Assembly: GCF_014836775.1 (NCBI RefSeq)
Contig: NZ_JACSQD010000001.1
Location: 478,185 to 542,184 of the forward strand
Origin: Arthrobacter gallicola
Lineage (GTDB): Bacteria > Actinomycetota > Actinomycetes > Actinomycetales > Micrococcaceae
Direction: 5' to 3'
DNA: 64,000 bases
The notes under the pieces are model-generated. The model was given only the letters and a program-made list of their open reading frames with translations, made no database searches and was not told where the DNA came from. Both the position numbers and the translations under genes were made by a program. Below, piece after piece: positions 17,472 to 27,320 of the stretch; the stretch's first letter is position 1; each line of letters starts with the position of its first letter.

Positions 17472-20279
17472 ATGCAGCATGGCAGTAATCCGGATTCCGG
17501 GCGCTCCGGCGCGGACGCCCCCTCATCCACATCACCATCCGTCGCACAGGCACAGCTCCCGCCGCCCTGGACCGTGTCCGGTCCGGCTGCCGCCAAGGCC
17601 CTGGAGACCAGCACTGAAACCGGGCTGAGCGAACAGCAGGCCGCCGAACGCCTGTCCAGGTACGGGCCAAACCAGCTTGCCGGTGCGCCTGCCGTACCGG
17701 CCTGGCGCAAGATCCTTGCCCTGCTGTCCGACCGGCTGATCCTGGTCCTCTTGGCGGCGGCTGTGCTCAGCGCGGTCGTTTCCCGCGACCTGGAGACGCC
17801 GATTGTGATTCTTGCGGTTGTCATCCTGAACACCATCCTCAACTACGTCCAGGAACGCCGGGCGGAAAACAGTCTGGAAGCGCTGCGCCGCACAGATGTC
17901 GGGACGGCGCGCGTGAGGCGGGGTGGCAGCGCGGCCAGGGTTCCGCGCACTGACCTTGTACCGGGGGACATAGTCCTGCTGGAAGCTGGGGATTCGGTCC
18001 CGGCCGACGGCAGGCTCCTCGAGGCGGTGCGGCTTCAGGCGGCCGAAGCTGCCCTCACCGGCGAATCCCAGCCGGTGAACAAGGACGCAGCGGCTGTTCA
18101 GGCGGAAGACGTTCCCGTCGCGGACCGCCGCGGCATGCTGTACATGGGCACCGACATCAGCCGAGGGCGTGCCGTACTGGTGGTGACCAGCACCGGCATG
18201 GACACCCAGATGGGCCGGATCGCCCACCTCCTGGGCAGCACCGCCGATGAGAAAACCACGCTTCAGCGCAGCATCGACCAGCTCGCGGCGCTGCTGACCT
18301 GGATCGCCCTGGGCGTGGTGGCGCTGGTCTTTGTTCTCGGCCTGCTCCGCGGTGAAGACCTCGACACGCTGCTGCTGACCTCCGTTTCGCTGGCCGTAGC
18401 CACGATCCCAGAGGGGCTCACCGCCGTCGTCGCCTTTACCCTGGCGATGGGCGCCTCCCGGCTGGCGGCCCGCGGCGCCATCATCAAACAGCTCTCCGCG
18501 GTGGAAACCCTTGGCGGAACATCCCAAATCTGCACGGACAAAACCGGAACGCTCACGCTGAATGAAATGACTGCCCGGCAGATCATCAGTGCCAGCGGGC
18601 GGCAGTTCCGGGTGACCGGGACAGGCTACGGAATCGACGGCAGGATCCTGAGCCCGGACGGGCTGCCGGTTCCCGCCCTCACCGAGGCCTATCTGGTGAT
18701 GGTTCTGTGCAACGACGCCGCAGTGACGGACGGAGTGCTCACCGGAGACCCCACAGAAGGAGCCCTGGTGGTGCTGGCCGAAAAGGGCGGCCTTGATCCC
18801 GCAGGAGCGCGGAGCGAGCATCCCCGTGCCGCGGAGATTCCGTTCGACTCCGACTACAAGTACATGGCAACGTTCAATGACAACATCCATAACCCCGGTG
18901 CGGTGTACTGCAACGTGAAAGGCGCCCCGGGCGTCGTGTTGGATCTGTGCTCCTCAATGTCCGGGCCTGAAGGCGTGCAGCCGATCACCGCCCGGGACCG
19001 CGAACGGCTGCAGGCCGGCGTCACCGCCCTGGCAGATCAGGGCCTGCGGACCCTGGCCGTGGCCGGACGCCCGCTAAACGCACCGCTCCCGGACACACCG
19101 GCAGGGCTCAAGGACGCGGCCAGGGACCTGGTGCTGTTCGCCGTCGTTGGCATCATGGACCCGCCCCGTGCCGAAGCCCGCGAGGCCATCGCCACAGCGC
19201 ATGCCGCCGGCATCAGGGTGCATATGATCACCGGGGACCATCTGGTCACGGCATCCGCGATCGCCAAGGACCTGGGCATCTCCGGGAACGCAGTAGCCGG
19301 AGCCGAGCTGGACCGCTTCACGGAACAGGAGCTTCGGGAGCGGGTGGCCGGCTACGGTGTGCTGGCGCGGGTCTCACCGGAGCATAAGCTGCGGGTTGTT
19401 GAAGCGCTCCAGGCCAATGGTGATGTGGTCGCGATGACCGGCGACGGCGTGAATGACGCTCCGGCGCTCAAACGCGCGGACATCGGCATTGCCATGGGCA
19501 TCACCGGAACCGACGTCTCCAAGGGTGCCGCGCGGATGATCCTCACGGACGACAACTTCGCCACGATCGTCGCGGCAGTCGAGGAAGGACGCGGGATCTA
19601 CGCCAACATCCTCAAGTTCGTCCGGTTCCAGCTCACCACCGCGTGGGGTTTTGTGCTGATTTTCCTGGCCGCTGCCACGTTTGGCTTCGCCGGGGGAGCG
19701 CCGTTCACCGCGATCCAGATCCTGTGGGTCAACATCATCATGGACGGCCCGCCGGCGCTGGCTCTGGGCGTTGATGCCACCGATCCGAAGGTGATGCAGC
19801 AGCCGCCGCGGAAACCCCGCGAACCGCTGCTGACCGGGCGGCGGCTGGCATCCCTCATGGTCTCGGGCCTGGTGATGGCTGCGGGTACCTGCGCGGTGCT
19901 GCTGAGCGCACCGGAATTGTTCCCCGGCAGTGCGGCGGCGAGCAGTAATTTCGCAACCACCATGGCGTTCACCACGTTCGTTTTTTTCCAGGTCTTTAAC
20001 CTGCTCAACGTCCGCAGCGAAACGTCATCCCTGTTCTCCCTGCAGACCTTCACAAACCGCACCATCTGGCTGGCACTGGGCGCCGTCGTCGTGCTGCAGA
20101 TCCTGGTGGTCCAGGTGGGCGTGTTCGGGACGCTCTTTGATACGGTCCCGCTCACCGCCGATCAGTGGCTGCTCTGCATCGGCGTGGCGGCGGTGATCGT
20201 GGTGGTCTCGGAACTGAGCAAGGCCGCCGGCGCCCTGCGCCGGCGGCGTGCTACCAGGGTGAGGGCCGGTAATCCTTGA
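17472..20279 (+). CDS. P2-type cation-transporting ATPase
   Basis: ATP-driven ion pump in the cytoplasmic membrane, most like Ca2+ or Na+/K+-type (P2) ATPases. The 935-residue protein has the usual layout: N-terminal actuator with TGES (near residue 196), membrane motif PEGL in helix 4 (ATIPEGLTA), phosphorylation site DKTGTLT (Asp356), and hinge TGDGVNDAPA (near 656). A C-terminal block of about six helices follows. PEGL is typical of Ca2+/Na+ pumps rather than heavy-metal P1B pumps, and no metal-binding N-domain is visible. The ATG at 17472 has AGGGGC upstream. The last 29 bases overlap the converging SDR gene. Confidence 0.9.
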   Translation: MQHGSNPDSGRSGADAPSSTSPSVAQAQLPPPWTVSGPAAAKALETSTETGLSEQQAAERLSRYGPNQLAGAPAVPAWRKILALLSDRLILVLLAAAVLSAVVSRDLETPIVILAVVILNTILNYVQERRAENSLEALRRTDVGTARVRRGGSAARVPRTDLVPGDIVLLEAGDSVPADGRLLEAVRLQAAEAALTGESQPVNKDAAAVQAEDVPVADRRGMLYMGTDISRGRAVLVVTSTGMDTQMGRIAHLLGSTADEKTTLQRSIDQLAALLTWIALGVVALVFVLGLLRGEDLDTLLLTSVSLAVATIPEGLTAVVAFTLAMGASRLAARGAIIKQLSAVETLGGTSQICTDKTGTLTLNEMTARQIISASGRQFRVTGTGYGIDGRILSPDGLPVPALTEAYLVMVLCNDAAVTDGVLTGDPTEGALVVLAEKGGLDPAGARSEHPRAAEIPFDSDYKYMATFNDNIHNPGAVYCNVKGAPGVVLDLCSSMSGPEGVQPITARDRERLQAGVTALADQGLRTLAVAGRPLNAPLPDTPAGLKDAARDLVLFAVVGIMDPPRAEAREAIATAHAAGIRVHMITGDHLVTASAIAKDLGISGNAVAGAELDRFTEQELRERVAGYGVLARVSPEHKLRVVEALQANGDVVAMTGDGVNDAPALKRADIGIAMGITGTDVSKGAARMILTDDNFATIVAAVEEGRGIYANILKFVRFQLTTAWGFVLIFLAAATFGFAGGAPFTAIQILWVNIIMDGPPALALGVDATDPKVMQQPPRKPREPLLTGRRLASLMVSGLVMAAGTCAVLLSAPELFPGSAAASSNFATTMAFTTFVFFQVFNLLNVRSETSSLFSLQTFTNRTIWLALGAVVVLQILVVQVGVFGTLFDTVPLTADQWLLCIGVAAVIVVVSELSKAAGALRRRRATRVRAGNP

Positions 20280-21690
20280 GGAAGACACCGTGCAGGTCCT
20301 CACCGGCTTCACCCACCACGATCGGATCGTAAACCCGCGCTGCTCCGTCCACCAGGTCCAGGGGTGCGTGGAAACCTTCCTCAGCGAGCCGCACCTTGGT
20401 GGGGTGCGGACGCTCATCCGTGATCCAGCCCGTGTCCACGGCCGTCATAAGGATCCCGTCGGTTTCCAGCATTTCGCCCGCACTGGTGCGCGTCAGCATG
20501 TTCAGCGAGGCTTTCGCCATGTTGGTGTGCGGATGGCCGGGCCCCTTGTAACGGCGGCCGAACTGGCCTTCCATCGCCGAGACGTTGACGATGTACTTCC
20601 GCCGGGCCGGTGACGCTGCCATGGATGCGCGCAACCGGTTTACCAGCAGGAACGGTGCGGTGACGTTGCACAGCTGCACCTCGAGCATCTCCAGGGGTTC
20701 CACCTGGTCCACGACCTGGGTCCAGCTGTTGATGGGCGCGGTGTCCGGGACCAGGCCGCCGGCGTCGATGGCGGTTCCCGCCTCGAGTTTGGCCAGCGAG
20801 GACGATCCCGCGGTCAGGGCCAGCGAGGTCACAGCGTCTCCGGCCAGTACCGGGTGTTCGGCAACGGACCCGGCCAGGGCCGTGGGGTGCGCGTTATACG
20901 TGTTGCCGAACGTCATCAGTTCCGGCATGGCACGCCCGGCGGGCAGCTCTTCGAGCTCGGCGTCCATCAGCGGCTGGTAGGCGTTGGAAGTGCGGCGCAC
21001 GGTCTGCGCGGCGTTGTTGATCAGGATGTCCAGCGGACCGTCAGCGGCCACAGCGTCAGCGAGCGAAATGACCTGCGCCGGGTCCCGCAGATCGATTCCC
21101 ACAATCTTCAGCCGGTGCAGCCACTGCTCTGAATCCTCCATGGCAGCGAACCGGCGGGCGGCGTCCTTGGGAAAGCGCGTGGTGATGGTGGTGTGCGCAC
21201 CGTCACGCAGCAGCCGCAGAGCGATGTACATGCCGATTTTGGCGCGCCCGCCGGTGAGCAGTGCCCGCTTTCCGGTCAGGTCCGTGCGGGCATCCCGTTT
21301 GCTGTGGCTGAAGGCGGCGCACTCCGGGCAGAGCTGGTGGTAGAACGCGTCCACGAGGGTGTAGGGCTGCTTGCAGATGTAGCAGTTGCGCGGTTTGAGC
21401 AGGGTTCCGGCCGAGGGGCCGTGAGCCGCACTTCTCAGCTGGGCGCCGCGTGTCTCGTCATCGATCCGGTCCGGCGCACCGGTGGCAGTGCGGGCGACGA
21501 CGGCGCGGTCTGCCTCAGCCACGGCCTCCCGCTTGGTGACTTTGCGGTGTTTCTTGACCGCTTTGAACATCTTGGCCGTGGCCCGGCGGACGGCCACATG
21601 GTCCGGATGTTCTTCATCAAGGACGTGGATCTGGGACAGGACCCGAAGACAGGCGTCGAGGTCTTCAGGGCTCAGGTCAGTGCTGCTCAT
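20251..21690 (-). CDS. SDR oxidoreductase fused to a Cys4 zinc knuckle
   Basis: A 479-residue protein with a rare domain mix. Residues 1-95 are helical and charged. Residues 103-124 form CxxC-x14-CxxC (Cys103, 106, 121, 124), a likely zinc ribbon. From 140 on there is a Rossmann SDR with TGGRAKIG (146-153) and NNAAQT. Ser371 is at the catalytic Ser position. Lys393 is present, but Thr389 replaces the expected Tyr (TNMAK). Similar enzymes occur in both bacteria and eukaryotes. The substrate is unknown. Convergent overlap with the ATPase is 29 bases. A -10 TAGAGT (21756-21761, minus strand) could drive it. Confidence 0.82.
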   Translation of the reverse strand: MSSTDLSPEDLDACLRVLSQIHVLDEEHPDHVAVRRATAKMFKAVKKHRKVTKREAVAEADRAVVARTATGAPDRIDDETRGAQLRSAAHGPSAGTLLKPRNCYICKQPYTLVDAFYHQLCPECAAFSHSKRDARTDLTGKRALLTGGRAKIGMYIALRLLRDGAHTTITTRFPKDAARRFAAMEDSEQWLHRLKIVGIDLRDPAQVISLADAVAADGPLDILINNAAQTVRRTSNAYQPLMDAELEELPAGRAMPELMTFGNTYNAHPTALAGSVAEHPVLAGDAVTSLALTAGSSSLAKLEAGTAIDAGGLVPDTAPINSWTQVVDQVEPLEMLEVQLCNVTAPFLLVNRLRASMAASPARRKYIVNVSAMEGQFGRRYKGPGHPHTNMAKASLNMLTRTSAGEMLETDGILMTAVDTGWITDERPHPTKVRLAEEGFHAPLDLVDGAARVYDPIVVGEAGEDLHGVFLKDYRPSPW

Positions 21691-21776
21691 GGAGTCGTTT
21701 CTGCGGTGTGGGACCGCCGGGGGTGTTCACGGCGGAGGCAATCTGATGCCCTTTGACTCTACCGCGAACCCGGGCC

Positions 21777-21798
21777 GGGCCCGGTATCGGCCGGGCCC
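21777..21798 (-). terminator. GC-rich hairpin after glgC
   Basis: Perfect 8-base arms GGGCCCGG and CCGGGCCC around a 6-base loop, 11 bases beyond the glgC stop. No T-run. Confidence 0.55.
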
Positions 21799-21808
21799 GC
21801 CGCGGATA

Positions 21809-23053
21809 CTACCCGGTCCGCACGGACTGTCCTTTGCTGAGCACCGTCAGGCCCGACGGCGTCACCGTATAGCCGCGGGCGAGGTCCAGTTCCCGGTCCA
21901 CCCCGATGGTGGCTCCGGGCGGGACCTGAACGAATTTATCGATGATGGCCCGGCGGATAATCGCCCGTTCACCCACGTGGACGCCGTCCATGATGACGCT
22001 GTCGCTGACCGTGGACATCGCATCAACATAAACGTCGTGGGCCAGCACTGAACCGCTGACGGTGCCGCCGGAAATCACGGCCCCATTGGACACAATCGAA
22101 TCCACGGCAGTACCGGGCTCGTCGTCAGCGCCCCGGACAAACTTGGCGGGCGGGGAAATGCTCTGGCGGGTATAGATGGGCCACTGCAGGTTGTAGAGGT
22201 TGAAGGCCGGCAGGGGGGAAATCAAATCCATATGCGCGTCGTAATAGGAGTCCAGCGTCCCAACATCCCGCCAGTACCGCCGGTCACGCCCGGTGGCGCC
22301 GGGGATAACGTTTTCGGTGAAGTCATACACCGCCGCTTCGCCACGCTCCACGAAGTAGGGAATGATGTCCCCGCCCATATCGTGCTTGGTGATCAGCCGC
22401 TCCGCGTCGACCCGCAGGGCTTCAACCAGCGCGTCGGTGGTGAAGACGTAGTTGCCCATGGAGGCAAGGAAACTGTCCGGGTCATCGGGCAGACCGGGAG
22501 TGGTGGAGGGTTTCTCCACGAAGGCGGCAATCCGCCCCGGAACATCCGGGCTGGTCTCAATCACGCCAAACTGGTCGGCCATGGAGAGCGGCTGCCGGAC
22601 GGCTGCGACGCTGCATTGGGCCCCGGACGCTATGTGGTCCTCCACCATCTGGGAGAAGTCCATCCGGTAGACGTGGTCGGCGCCGATCACGACGACGATG
22701 TCCGGCCGCGCATCGTCGATCAGGTTCATGGACTGGTACAGGGCGTTCGCGCTGCCCAGGAACCAGCTTTTTCCCACCCGCTGCTGGGCCGGGACAGATG
22801 CCACATAGTTCTGCAGCTGCGTCGAAAGCCGCCAGGTCTCGGAAATATGCCGGTCGAGGCTGTGGGACTTGTACTGGGTGAGCACCACGATTTGCAGATA
22901 CCCGGAATTAACCAGGTTGGACAGTGCAAAGTCGATCAACCGGTATTTGCCGGCAAACGGAACCGCGGGTTTGGCCCGGTCGGCCGTGAGCGGCATCAGC
23001 CGTTTCCCCTCGCCGCCGGCAAGAACCACGGCCAGGACCTTCTTCGGGGCCAT
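21809..23053 (-). CDS. glgC: Glucose-1-phosphate adenylyltransferase
   Basis: Makes ADP-glucose from glucose-1-phosphate and ATP, the committed step for glycogen. The 414-residue product has the nucleotidyltransferase motif [29 protein letters not shown]-type start (GGEGKRL near residues 13-19), GADHVYRMD and FVEKP, then a left-handed beta-helix C-terminal domain. The length is normal. The ATG at 23053 has AGGAG upstream. It is divergent from glgA, with about 110 bases between them. Confidence 0.95.
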   Translation of the reverse strand: MAPKKVLAVVLAGGEGKRLMPLTADRAKPAVPFAGKYRLIDFALSNLVNSGYLQIVVLTQYKSHSLDRHISETWRLSTQLQNYVASVPAQQRVGKSWFLGSANALYQSMNLIDDARPDIVVVIGADHVYRMDFSQMVEDHIASGAQCSVAAVRQPLSMADQFGVIETSPDVPGRIAAFVEKPSTTPGLPDDPDSFLASMGNYVFTTDALVEALRVDAERLITKHDMGGDIIPYFVERGEAAVYDFTENVIPGATGRDRRYWRDVGTLDSYYDAHMDLISPLPAFNLYNLQWPIYTRQSISPPAKFVRGADDEPGTAVDSIVSNGAVISGGTVSGSVLAHDVYVDAMSTVSDSVIMDGVHVGERAIIRRAIIDKFVQVPPGATIGVDRELDLARGYTVTPSGLTVLSKGQSVRTG

Positions 23054-23104
23054 TGTGCATACTCCTGACTTTTCCCGCAGGAAAATGTTGGGCGGTGACG
23101 TGGA

Positions 23105-23110
23105 TATATA
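23105..23110 (-). promoter_or_regulatory. Probable -10 of glgC
   Basis: TATATA on the minus strand, about 50 bases upstream of the glgC start. No convincing -35 is visible. Confidence 0.4.
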
Positions 23111-23152
23111 AGCGTGCTGCCCATCACACTAGATCACGGAAGAGACGTGCAC

Positions 23153-23158
23153 TACGTT
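23153..23158 (+). promoter_or_regulatory. -10 box for leaderless glgA
   Basis: TACGTT ends seven bases before the GTG at 23166. This supports GTG as the true start instead of the upstream TTG at 23157. Confidence 0.5.
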
Positions 23159-23165
23159 GGTCAGG

Positions 23166-24362
23166 GTGCGAATAGATATCGTTTCCAAGGAATTCCCGCC
23201 CGAGGTCTACGGGGGAGCAGGTGTACACGTCGCAGAGTTGAGCCGTGTCCTGGCCAGCCGGGTTGACCTGCGTGTTCACTGTTTCGGAGCCCCGCGTGAG
23301 CCTGACTTCCACGGCGCTCAGGTCCTGACCTACGGGGTGCCGGCCGAACTTACCCAGGCCAATCCGGCGGTTCAGACCCTCGGCACCGACCTGGACATGC
23401 TGCAGGGCTTTGCCGGCGCTGACCTCATTCATTCGCACACCTGGTACGCGAACCTGGCCGGTCATCTGGGATCCCTGCTTTACGGCGTGCCCCACGTCCT
23501 GAGCGCCCACAGCCTGGAACCCCTCCGGCCGTGGAAGGCCGAGCAGCTGGGCGGCGGCTATGCGCTGTCCTCCTGGGTCGAGAAGACTGCGTACGACGCC
23601 GCCTCCGCCATCATTGCCGTGTCCGAAGGCATGCGCAGGGACATCCTGCGGGCCTATCCGGAAGTCACTCCCGGTAAGGTCCGGGTGGTGCACAACGGCA
23701 TCGATACCGTGTCCTGGCATCCTGACGAGGACCCGGACGGGGTCCGTGCCCTTGGCATCGACCCGGATGCGCCGAGCGTGGTGTTCGTGGGCCGGAACAC
23801 CCGCCAGAAGGGCGTTCCGTTCCTGCTGCGCGCCGCGGCCCTGCTTCCTCCCGAGGTCCAGGTGGTCCTGTGCCTGGGCGCCGCCGATACCCCGGAACTG
23901 GCAGCCGAGACAGCGGCCCTGATTGAGGATCTGTCGCAGACGCGCCGCGGCGTGGTGGTCATTGAACGGATGCTCCCGCGCCACGAGCTGCTCAAGGTCC
24001 TCACCGCCGCCACCGTTTTCGCCTGTCCGTCCATTTACGAGCCGCTTGGCATCGTGAACCTGGAGGCAATGGCCTGCGGTACCGCCGTGGTGGCCAGCGC
24101 CACCGGCGGCATCCCGGAAGTCGTCGACGACGGCGTGACCGGCCTGCTGGTTCCGCTGGAACAGGTTGCCGACGGCACCGGCACACCGCTGCACCCCGAG
24201 GTCTTCGTCCGGGACTTCGCCGCCGCCCTCACCGCCGTCGTCAGCGACCCGCTGCTCGCCCGGGAGATGGGGGAGGCCGGGCGGCAGCGGGCAGCCAAGG
24301 AGTTCTCCTGGGATGCTATTGCCGAGGCTACCCTCGACGTTTACCGGTCTGTCCTGCCCTAA
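23166..24362 (+). CDS. glgA: Glycogen synthase / maltose-1-phosphate synthase (GT4, actinobacterial)
   Basis: A 398-residue GT4 glycosyltransferase using ADP-glucose. It opens with SKEFPPEVYGGAGVHVAEL, has the RNTRQKG donor-site region and the CPSIYEPLGIVNLEA E-x7-E motif. The family (glgA_Coryne) is named glycogen synthase. In mycobacteria the corresponding enzyme (GlgM) mainly makes maltose-1-phosphate for the GlgE pathway, so either role is possible. It is divergent from glgC, which provides ADP-glucose. The start at GTG 23166 fits a leaderless transcript. Confidence 0.9.
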   Translation: MRIDIVSKEFPPEVYGGAGVHVAELSRVLASRVDLRVHCFGAPREPDFHGAQVLTYGVPAELTQANPAVQTLGTDLDMLQGFAGADLIHSHTWYANLAGHLGSLLYGVPHVLSAHSLEPLRPWKAEQLGGGYALSSWVEKTAYDAASAIIAVSEGMRRDILRAYPEVTPGKVRVVHNGIDTVSWHPDEDPDGVRALGIDPDAPSVVFVGRNTRQKGVPFLLRAAALLPPEVQVVLCLGAADTPELAAETAALIEDLSQTRRGVVVIERMLPRHELLKVLTAATVFACPSIYEPLGIVNLEAMACGTAVVASATGGIPEVVDDGVTGLLVPLEQVADGTGTPLHPEVFVRDFAAALTAVVSDPLLAREMGEAGRQRAAKEFSWDAIAEATLDVYRSVLP

Positions 24363-24363
24363 G

Positions 24364-24387
24364 GGGCACCTGCCGCGGCAGGTGCCC
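24364..24387. terminator. Perfect 24-base palindrome after glgA
   Basis: Twelve-base arms meet with no separate loop, starting two bases past the glgA stop. A likely terminator, also facing the converging acyl-CoA oxidase gene. Confidence 0.65.
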
Positions 24388-24431
24388 AGGGGTGGAGCAC
24401 CGGCAGTCCTTCACTGAAAAGAGCGGATTTG

Positions 24432-26549
24432 TCAGCTCTGGGACTTAACCGGTTTCCCCGCAGCCTTAGCGTTCTGTTTCTGCCGCTGGATCACGGTCTT
24501 CTCGTCGATCGGAGCTCCGCCGCTGGCGCGCAGCAGCCGCTGGTACTCCATTGACTCGTCCTGGCGCGCCTTTTCAGCGCCGGTGGCGATGGCCGCGCGG
24601 AGGTGCTCCGGGCCGTAGCCAAAGGCATCCACCAGGTCCAGGGCGTGCGGACGGAGCCTGGCGAGCAGCCGGTTGATGTACTCGCCCAGGGTACGGGCCC
24701 GCTGGGAGGACAAACGGCCGTGCATCAGGTACCAGGCCAGATTCTTTTCGATCAGGCCCAGGCCAAAGAGATCGCGCAGCCAGGTGAGCACCTGGCGCGT
24801 TCCGGCGTCGTCAATGCCGTCCAGGCCCCGGGTGAAGGCTTCCCACTGGAGCAGTTCGGCGTGCGCGCGGGCTGCCTCGATCAGGTCATGCTGGTTCTGG
24901 TTGAACACAGCCGCGCCTTCGGCCTTGGGCAGCTTGCGCGCCTCGCGCAGGTTCGCGGCCACTTCGGCCACCATCGTTGCCACCCGGTCTGCCAGCAGGT
25001 CGTGCTGCGCCTTCGGATCCCGGAGTGCAATAGCCGACTTCTTCTCCGAGCCGGTGTCCGCGACAGTCTGGACAATCCGGCGCAGGCCGGAACGGTTGAA
25101 GGTGCGCTCGGTTGCCTGCCCCACCACATAGCGGGCCAGCACGCCGAAGTCGGCTCCCTGAAAATCCTTGGCATAGTCAGCCAGCAGCCGCTTGGCCACC
25201 AGCTGGAGCAGAACCGTGTTGTCGCCTTCGAAGGTCACATAGATATCCAGGTCAGAGCGGAGCGCGGTCAGCCGGTTTTCGGCGAGGAACCCCGCACCGC
25301 CGGTCGCTTCGCGGCACTCCTGGAGGGTGTCCAGCGCGTGCCAGGTGGAGAGCGACTTCAGTGCAGCGGCGAGGGTTTCCAGGTCCTGGCGGTTCTCGTC
25401 GGTGTCATCCGCGCCGGAGAAGACGTCGTCAAACTTTGCGAGCAGTTCATCGTGTGCGAAAGACGCCGCATAGGTGGTTGCCAGCAGCGGCAGCAGCCGG
25501 CGCTGGTGCTGCTGGTAGTCCATCAGCACTTCTTCCACCGTGTCCGAGGCGCCGTTGAACTGGCGGCGCTCAGTGGCGTACTGGACGGCGATCTTCAGAG
25601 CCAGCTTTGAGACGGCGACGGCGGCGCCGTCCAGGGAAACCCGGCCCTGGACCAGGGTTCCGATCATGGTAAAGAACCGGCGGCCCGGGCTCGCGATCGT
25701 GGACGTGTAGGTGCCGTCCGCGGCCACATCGCCGTAGCGGTTCAGCAGGTTGGTCCGGGGGATCCGGACGTTATCGAAGTGCAGGCGGCCGTTGTCAATG
25801 CCGTTCAGTCCGCCCTTGACGCCGTCGTCCTCGCCGCCAACGCCCGGCAGGAAACCATCGTCGCCGCGGAGCTCCACGTAGAAGGCGTGCACCCCGTGGT
25901 CCACTCCCTTGGTGATCAGGTGCGCGAAGACCACGGCAGCCTTGCCATTGACCGCGGCGTTGCCAATGTAGTCCTTCCATGCGGCGCGGAAGGGCGTATT
26001 GATGATGAACTCTTCCGCTGCGGCGTCATACTCAGCCGTGGTGGCGATGCTGGAGACATCCGAACCGTGGCCGGTTTCCGTCATCGCAAAGCAGCCCGGA
26101 ATGTCGAGGCTCATGATCCCCGGAAGCCACTTCTCATGGTGTTCGCGCGTGCCCAGGTGCAGTACGGCGGAGCCGAAGAGACCCCACTGGACGCCGGCCT
26201 TGATCTGCAGGGAAGGGTCGGCAACCACCAGTTCCTCGAAGCCGGCAATGTTGCCGCCGTGGTTGTCCTGACCGCCCACATACTCGGGGAACGCCCGGTG
26301 GACGGCTTTGGAATCCACCAGGATCTTCAACTGCTCCATCACCCGGAGCCGGTGCTCGGTGTGGGTCAGCCCGGCAGGTGTGTGCAGTGCGTCATTGCCT
26401 GCCAGCCCGCGGGCCTGGAGCCGGATGTCATGCCACTTGCCCAGGAGGGCGCGGCCGAGCACCTCCACGTCAACGGTGGCCGAGTCGTCATCGCTGATGA
26501 CGGTGCTGGCCGGAAGCTGGCGCTGTGGGGTGGAGACTGATTGCGTCAT
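24432..26549 (-). CDS. Acyl-CoA oxidase/dehydrogenase family protein
   Basis: FAD enzyme that introduces the trans-2 double bond in acyl-CoA. The 705-residue length and the long C-terminal helical part point to the acyl-CoA oxidase subgroup rather than a 380-residue dehydrogenase. Motifs seen are CFAMTETGHGSDVSSIATTA (FAD/substrate region, near 150-170), QYATERRQF and CREATGGAGFLAENR. In bacteria such proteins may pass electrons to ETF instead of oxygen. Its ATG has TAAGGA and lies nine bases after the tetR stop, so tetR and this gene form one transcript, divergent from the thiolase operon. Confidence 0.87.
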   Translation of the reverse strand: MTQSVSTPQRQLPASTVISDDDSATVDVEVLGRALLGKWHDIRLQARGLAGNDALHTPAGLTHTEHRLRVMEQLKILVDSKAVHRAFPEYVGGQDNHGGNIAGFEELVVADPSLQIKAGVQWGLFGSAVLHLGTREHHEKWLPGIMSLDIPGCFAMTETGHGSDVSSIATTAEYDAAAEEFIINTPFRAAWKDYIGNAAVNGKAAVVFAHLITKGVDHGVHAFYVELRGDDGFLPGVGGEDDGVKGGLNGIDNGRLHFDNVRIPRTNLLNRYGDVAADGTYTSTIASPGRRFFTMIGTLVQGRVSLDGAAVAVSKLALKIAVQYATERRQFNGASDTVEEVLMDYQQHQRRLLPLLATTYAASFAHDELLAKFDDVFSGADDTDENRQDLETLAAALKSLSTWHALDTLQECREATGGAGFLAENRLTALRSDLDIYVTFEGDNTVLLQLVAKRLLADYAKDFQGADFGVLARYVVGQATERTFNRSGLRRIVQTVADTGSEKKSAIALRDPKAQHDLLADRVATMVAEVAANLREARKLPKAEGAAVFNQNQHDLIEAARAHAELLQWEAFTRGLDGIDDAGTRQVLTWLRDLFGLGLIEKNLAWYLMHGRLSSQRARTLGEYINRLLARLRPHALDLVDAFGYGPEHLRAAIATGAEKARQDESMEYQRLLRASGGAPIDEKTVIQRQKQNAKAAGKPVKSQS

Positions 26550-26558
26550 TGCATGTCC

Positions 26559-27320
26559 TTACTTGTCGGCGCCGGCCGCGGCGGAGTTTTGCCGGGTGCG
26601 GTCGTGCGGAGGGGCTGAGGAAGAAGCGGAAGCGGCTGCGGGTTGGGGACTGTCCCATCCGATGCCGTCGAACAGCCAGGCCGTCAGCTGGTCAGTCATT
26701 TCAGCTTCGGTGGGGCGGGCCGGCCCAGGAGGCGTGGCCAGCCACCGCTCACCGGCGGCCCTGACCATGCCCAGGGCCGCCGTCGGCCAGAAGCCGGCAG
26801 CCGCCTGGGCCAGCGCATCTGACTCGTGGCCTTCGAGGTAGAACCTGACGGCGTGGTCCATCATGGCGCTGATGTTGGCGAAAAAGTCTGAAAGGACGGC
26901 AGCGACGCCCGGCTCGCTGGAGCCGGCTGCTTCTCCGCCCGAGGAGCTGCCGGTGACGAATGCGTACACGGCGGGAGAGGTCTCTGCCATCTGCAGATAG
27001 GCGGAAACCATGGCCCGCAGACCGGACCGTGGAGAATCGGCGCTGCGTGCCGCAGACAGGATCTTGTCCTGCATTTGGTTGATAACTACCTCACCCATGG
27101 CCTGCTGGAGCCCGGACTTGTCACCGAAATACCGGTAATAGACGGACTTGGAGGTCCCGGACGCGGCGGCAATTTCTTCCATGGACGCCTGCGCACCGAG
27201 GGTGTGCACGGCCCGCCGGGCAGCACGGATCAGGGCGCCCCGGCGCTCAGCCCGGTGTGCCTCCCACCGGATGGAGCGGCCATCCGGCACCGTTGTGGTT
27301 TGTTTCACTGCCCTGTTCAC
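26559..27320 (-). CDS. TetR family regulator of the fatty-acid module
   Basis: A 253-residue one-domain-DNA-binding repressor type. The N-terminal helix-turn-helix is at about residues 46-75 (SMEEIAAASGTSKSVYYRYFGDKSGL). The rest is the variable ligand domain, and the C-terminal 30 residues are Ala/Ser-rich. The GTG at 27320 is seven bases from a -10 TACGCT, so the message is likely leaderless. The palindrome at 27327-27345 between it and the thiolase gene is a natural target. The ligand could be a long-chain acyl-CoA, judged only from neighbours. Confidence 0.88.
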   Translation of the reverse strand: MNRAVKQTTTVPDGRSIRWEAHRAERRGALIRAARRAVHTLGAQASMEEIAAASGTSKSVYYRYFGDKSGLQQAMGEVVINQMQDKILSAARSADSPRSGLRAMVSAYLQMAETSPAVYAFVTGSSSGGEAAGSSEPGVAAVLSDFFANISAMMDHAVRFYLEGHESDALAQAAAGFWPTAALGMVRAAGERWLATPPGPARPTEAEMTDQLTAWLFDGIGWDSPQPAAASASSSAPPHDRTRQNSAAAGADK

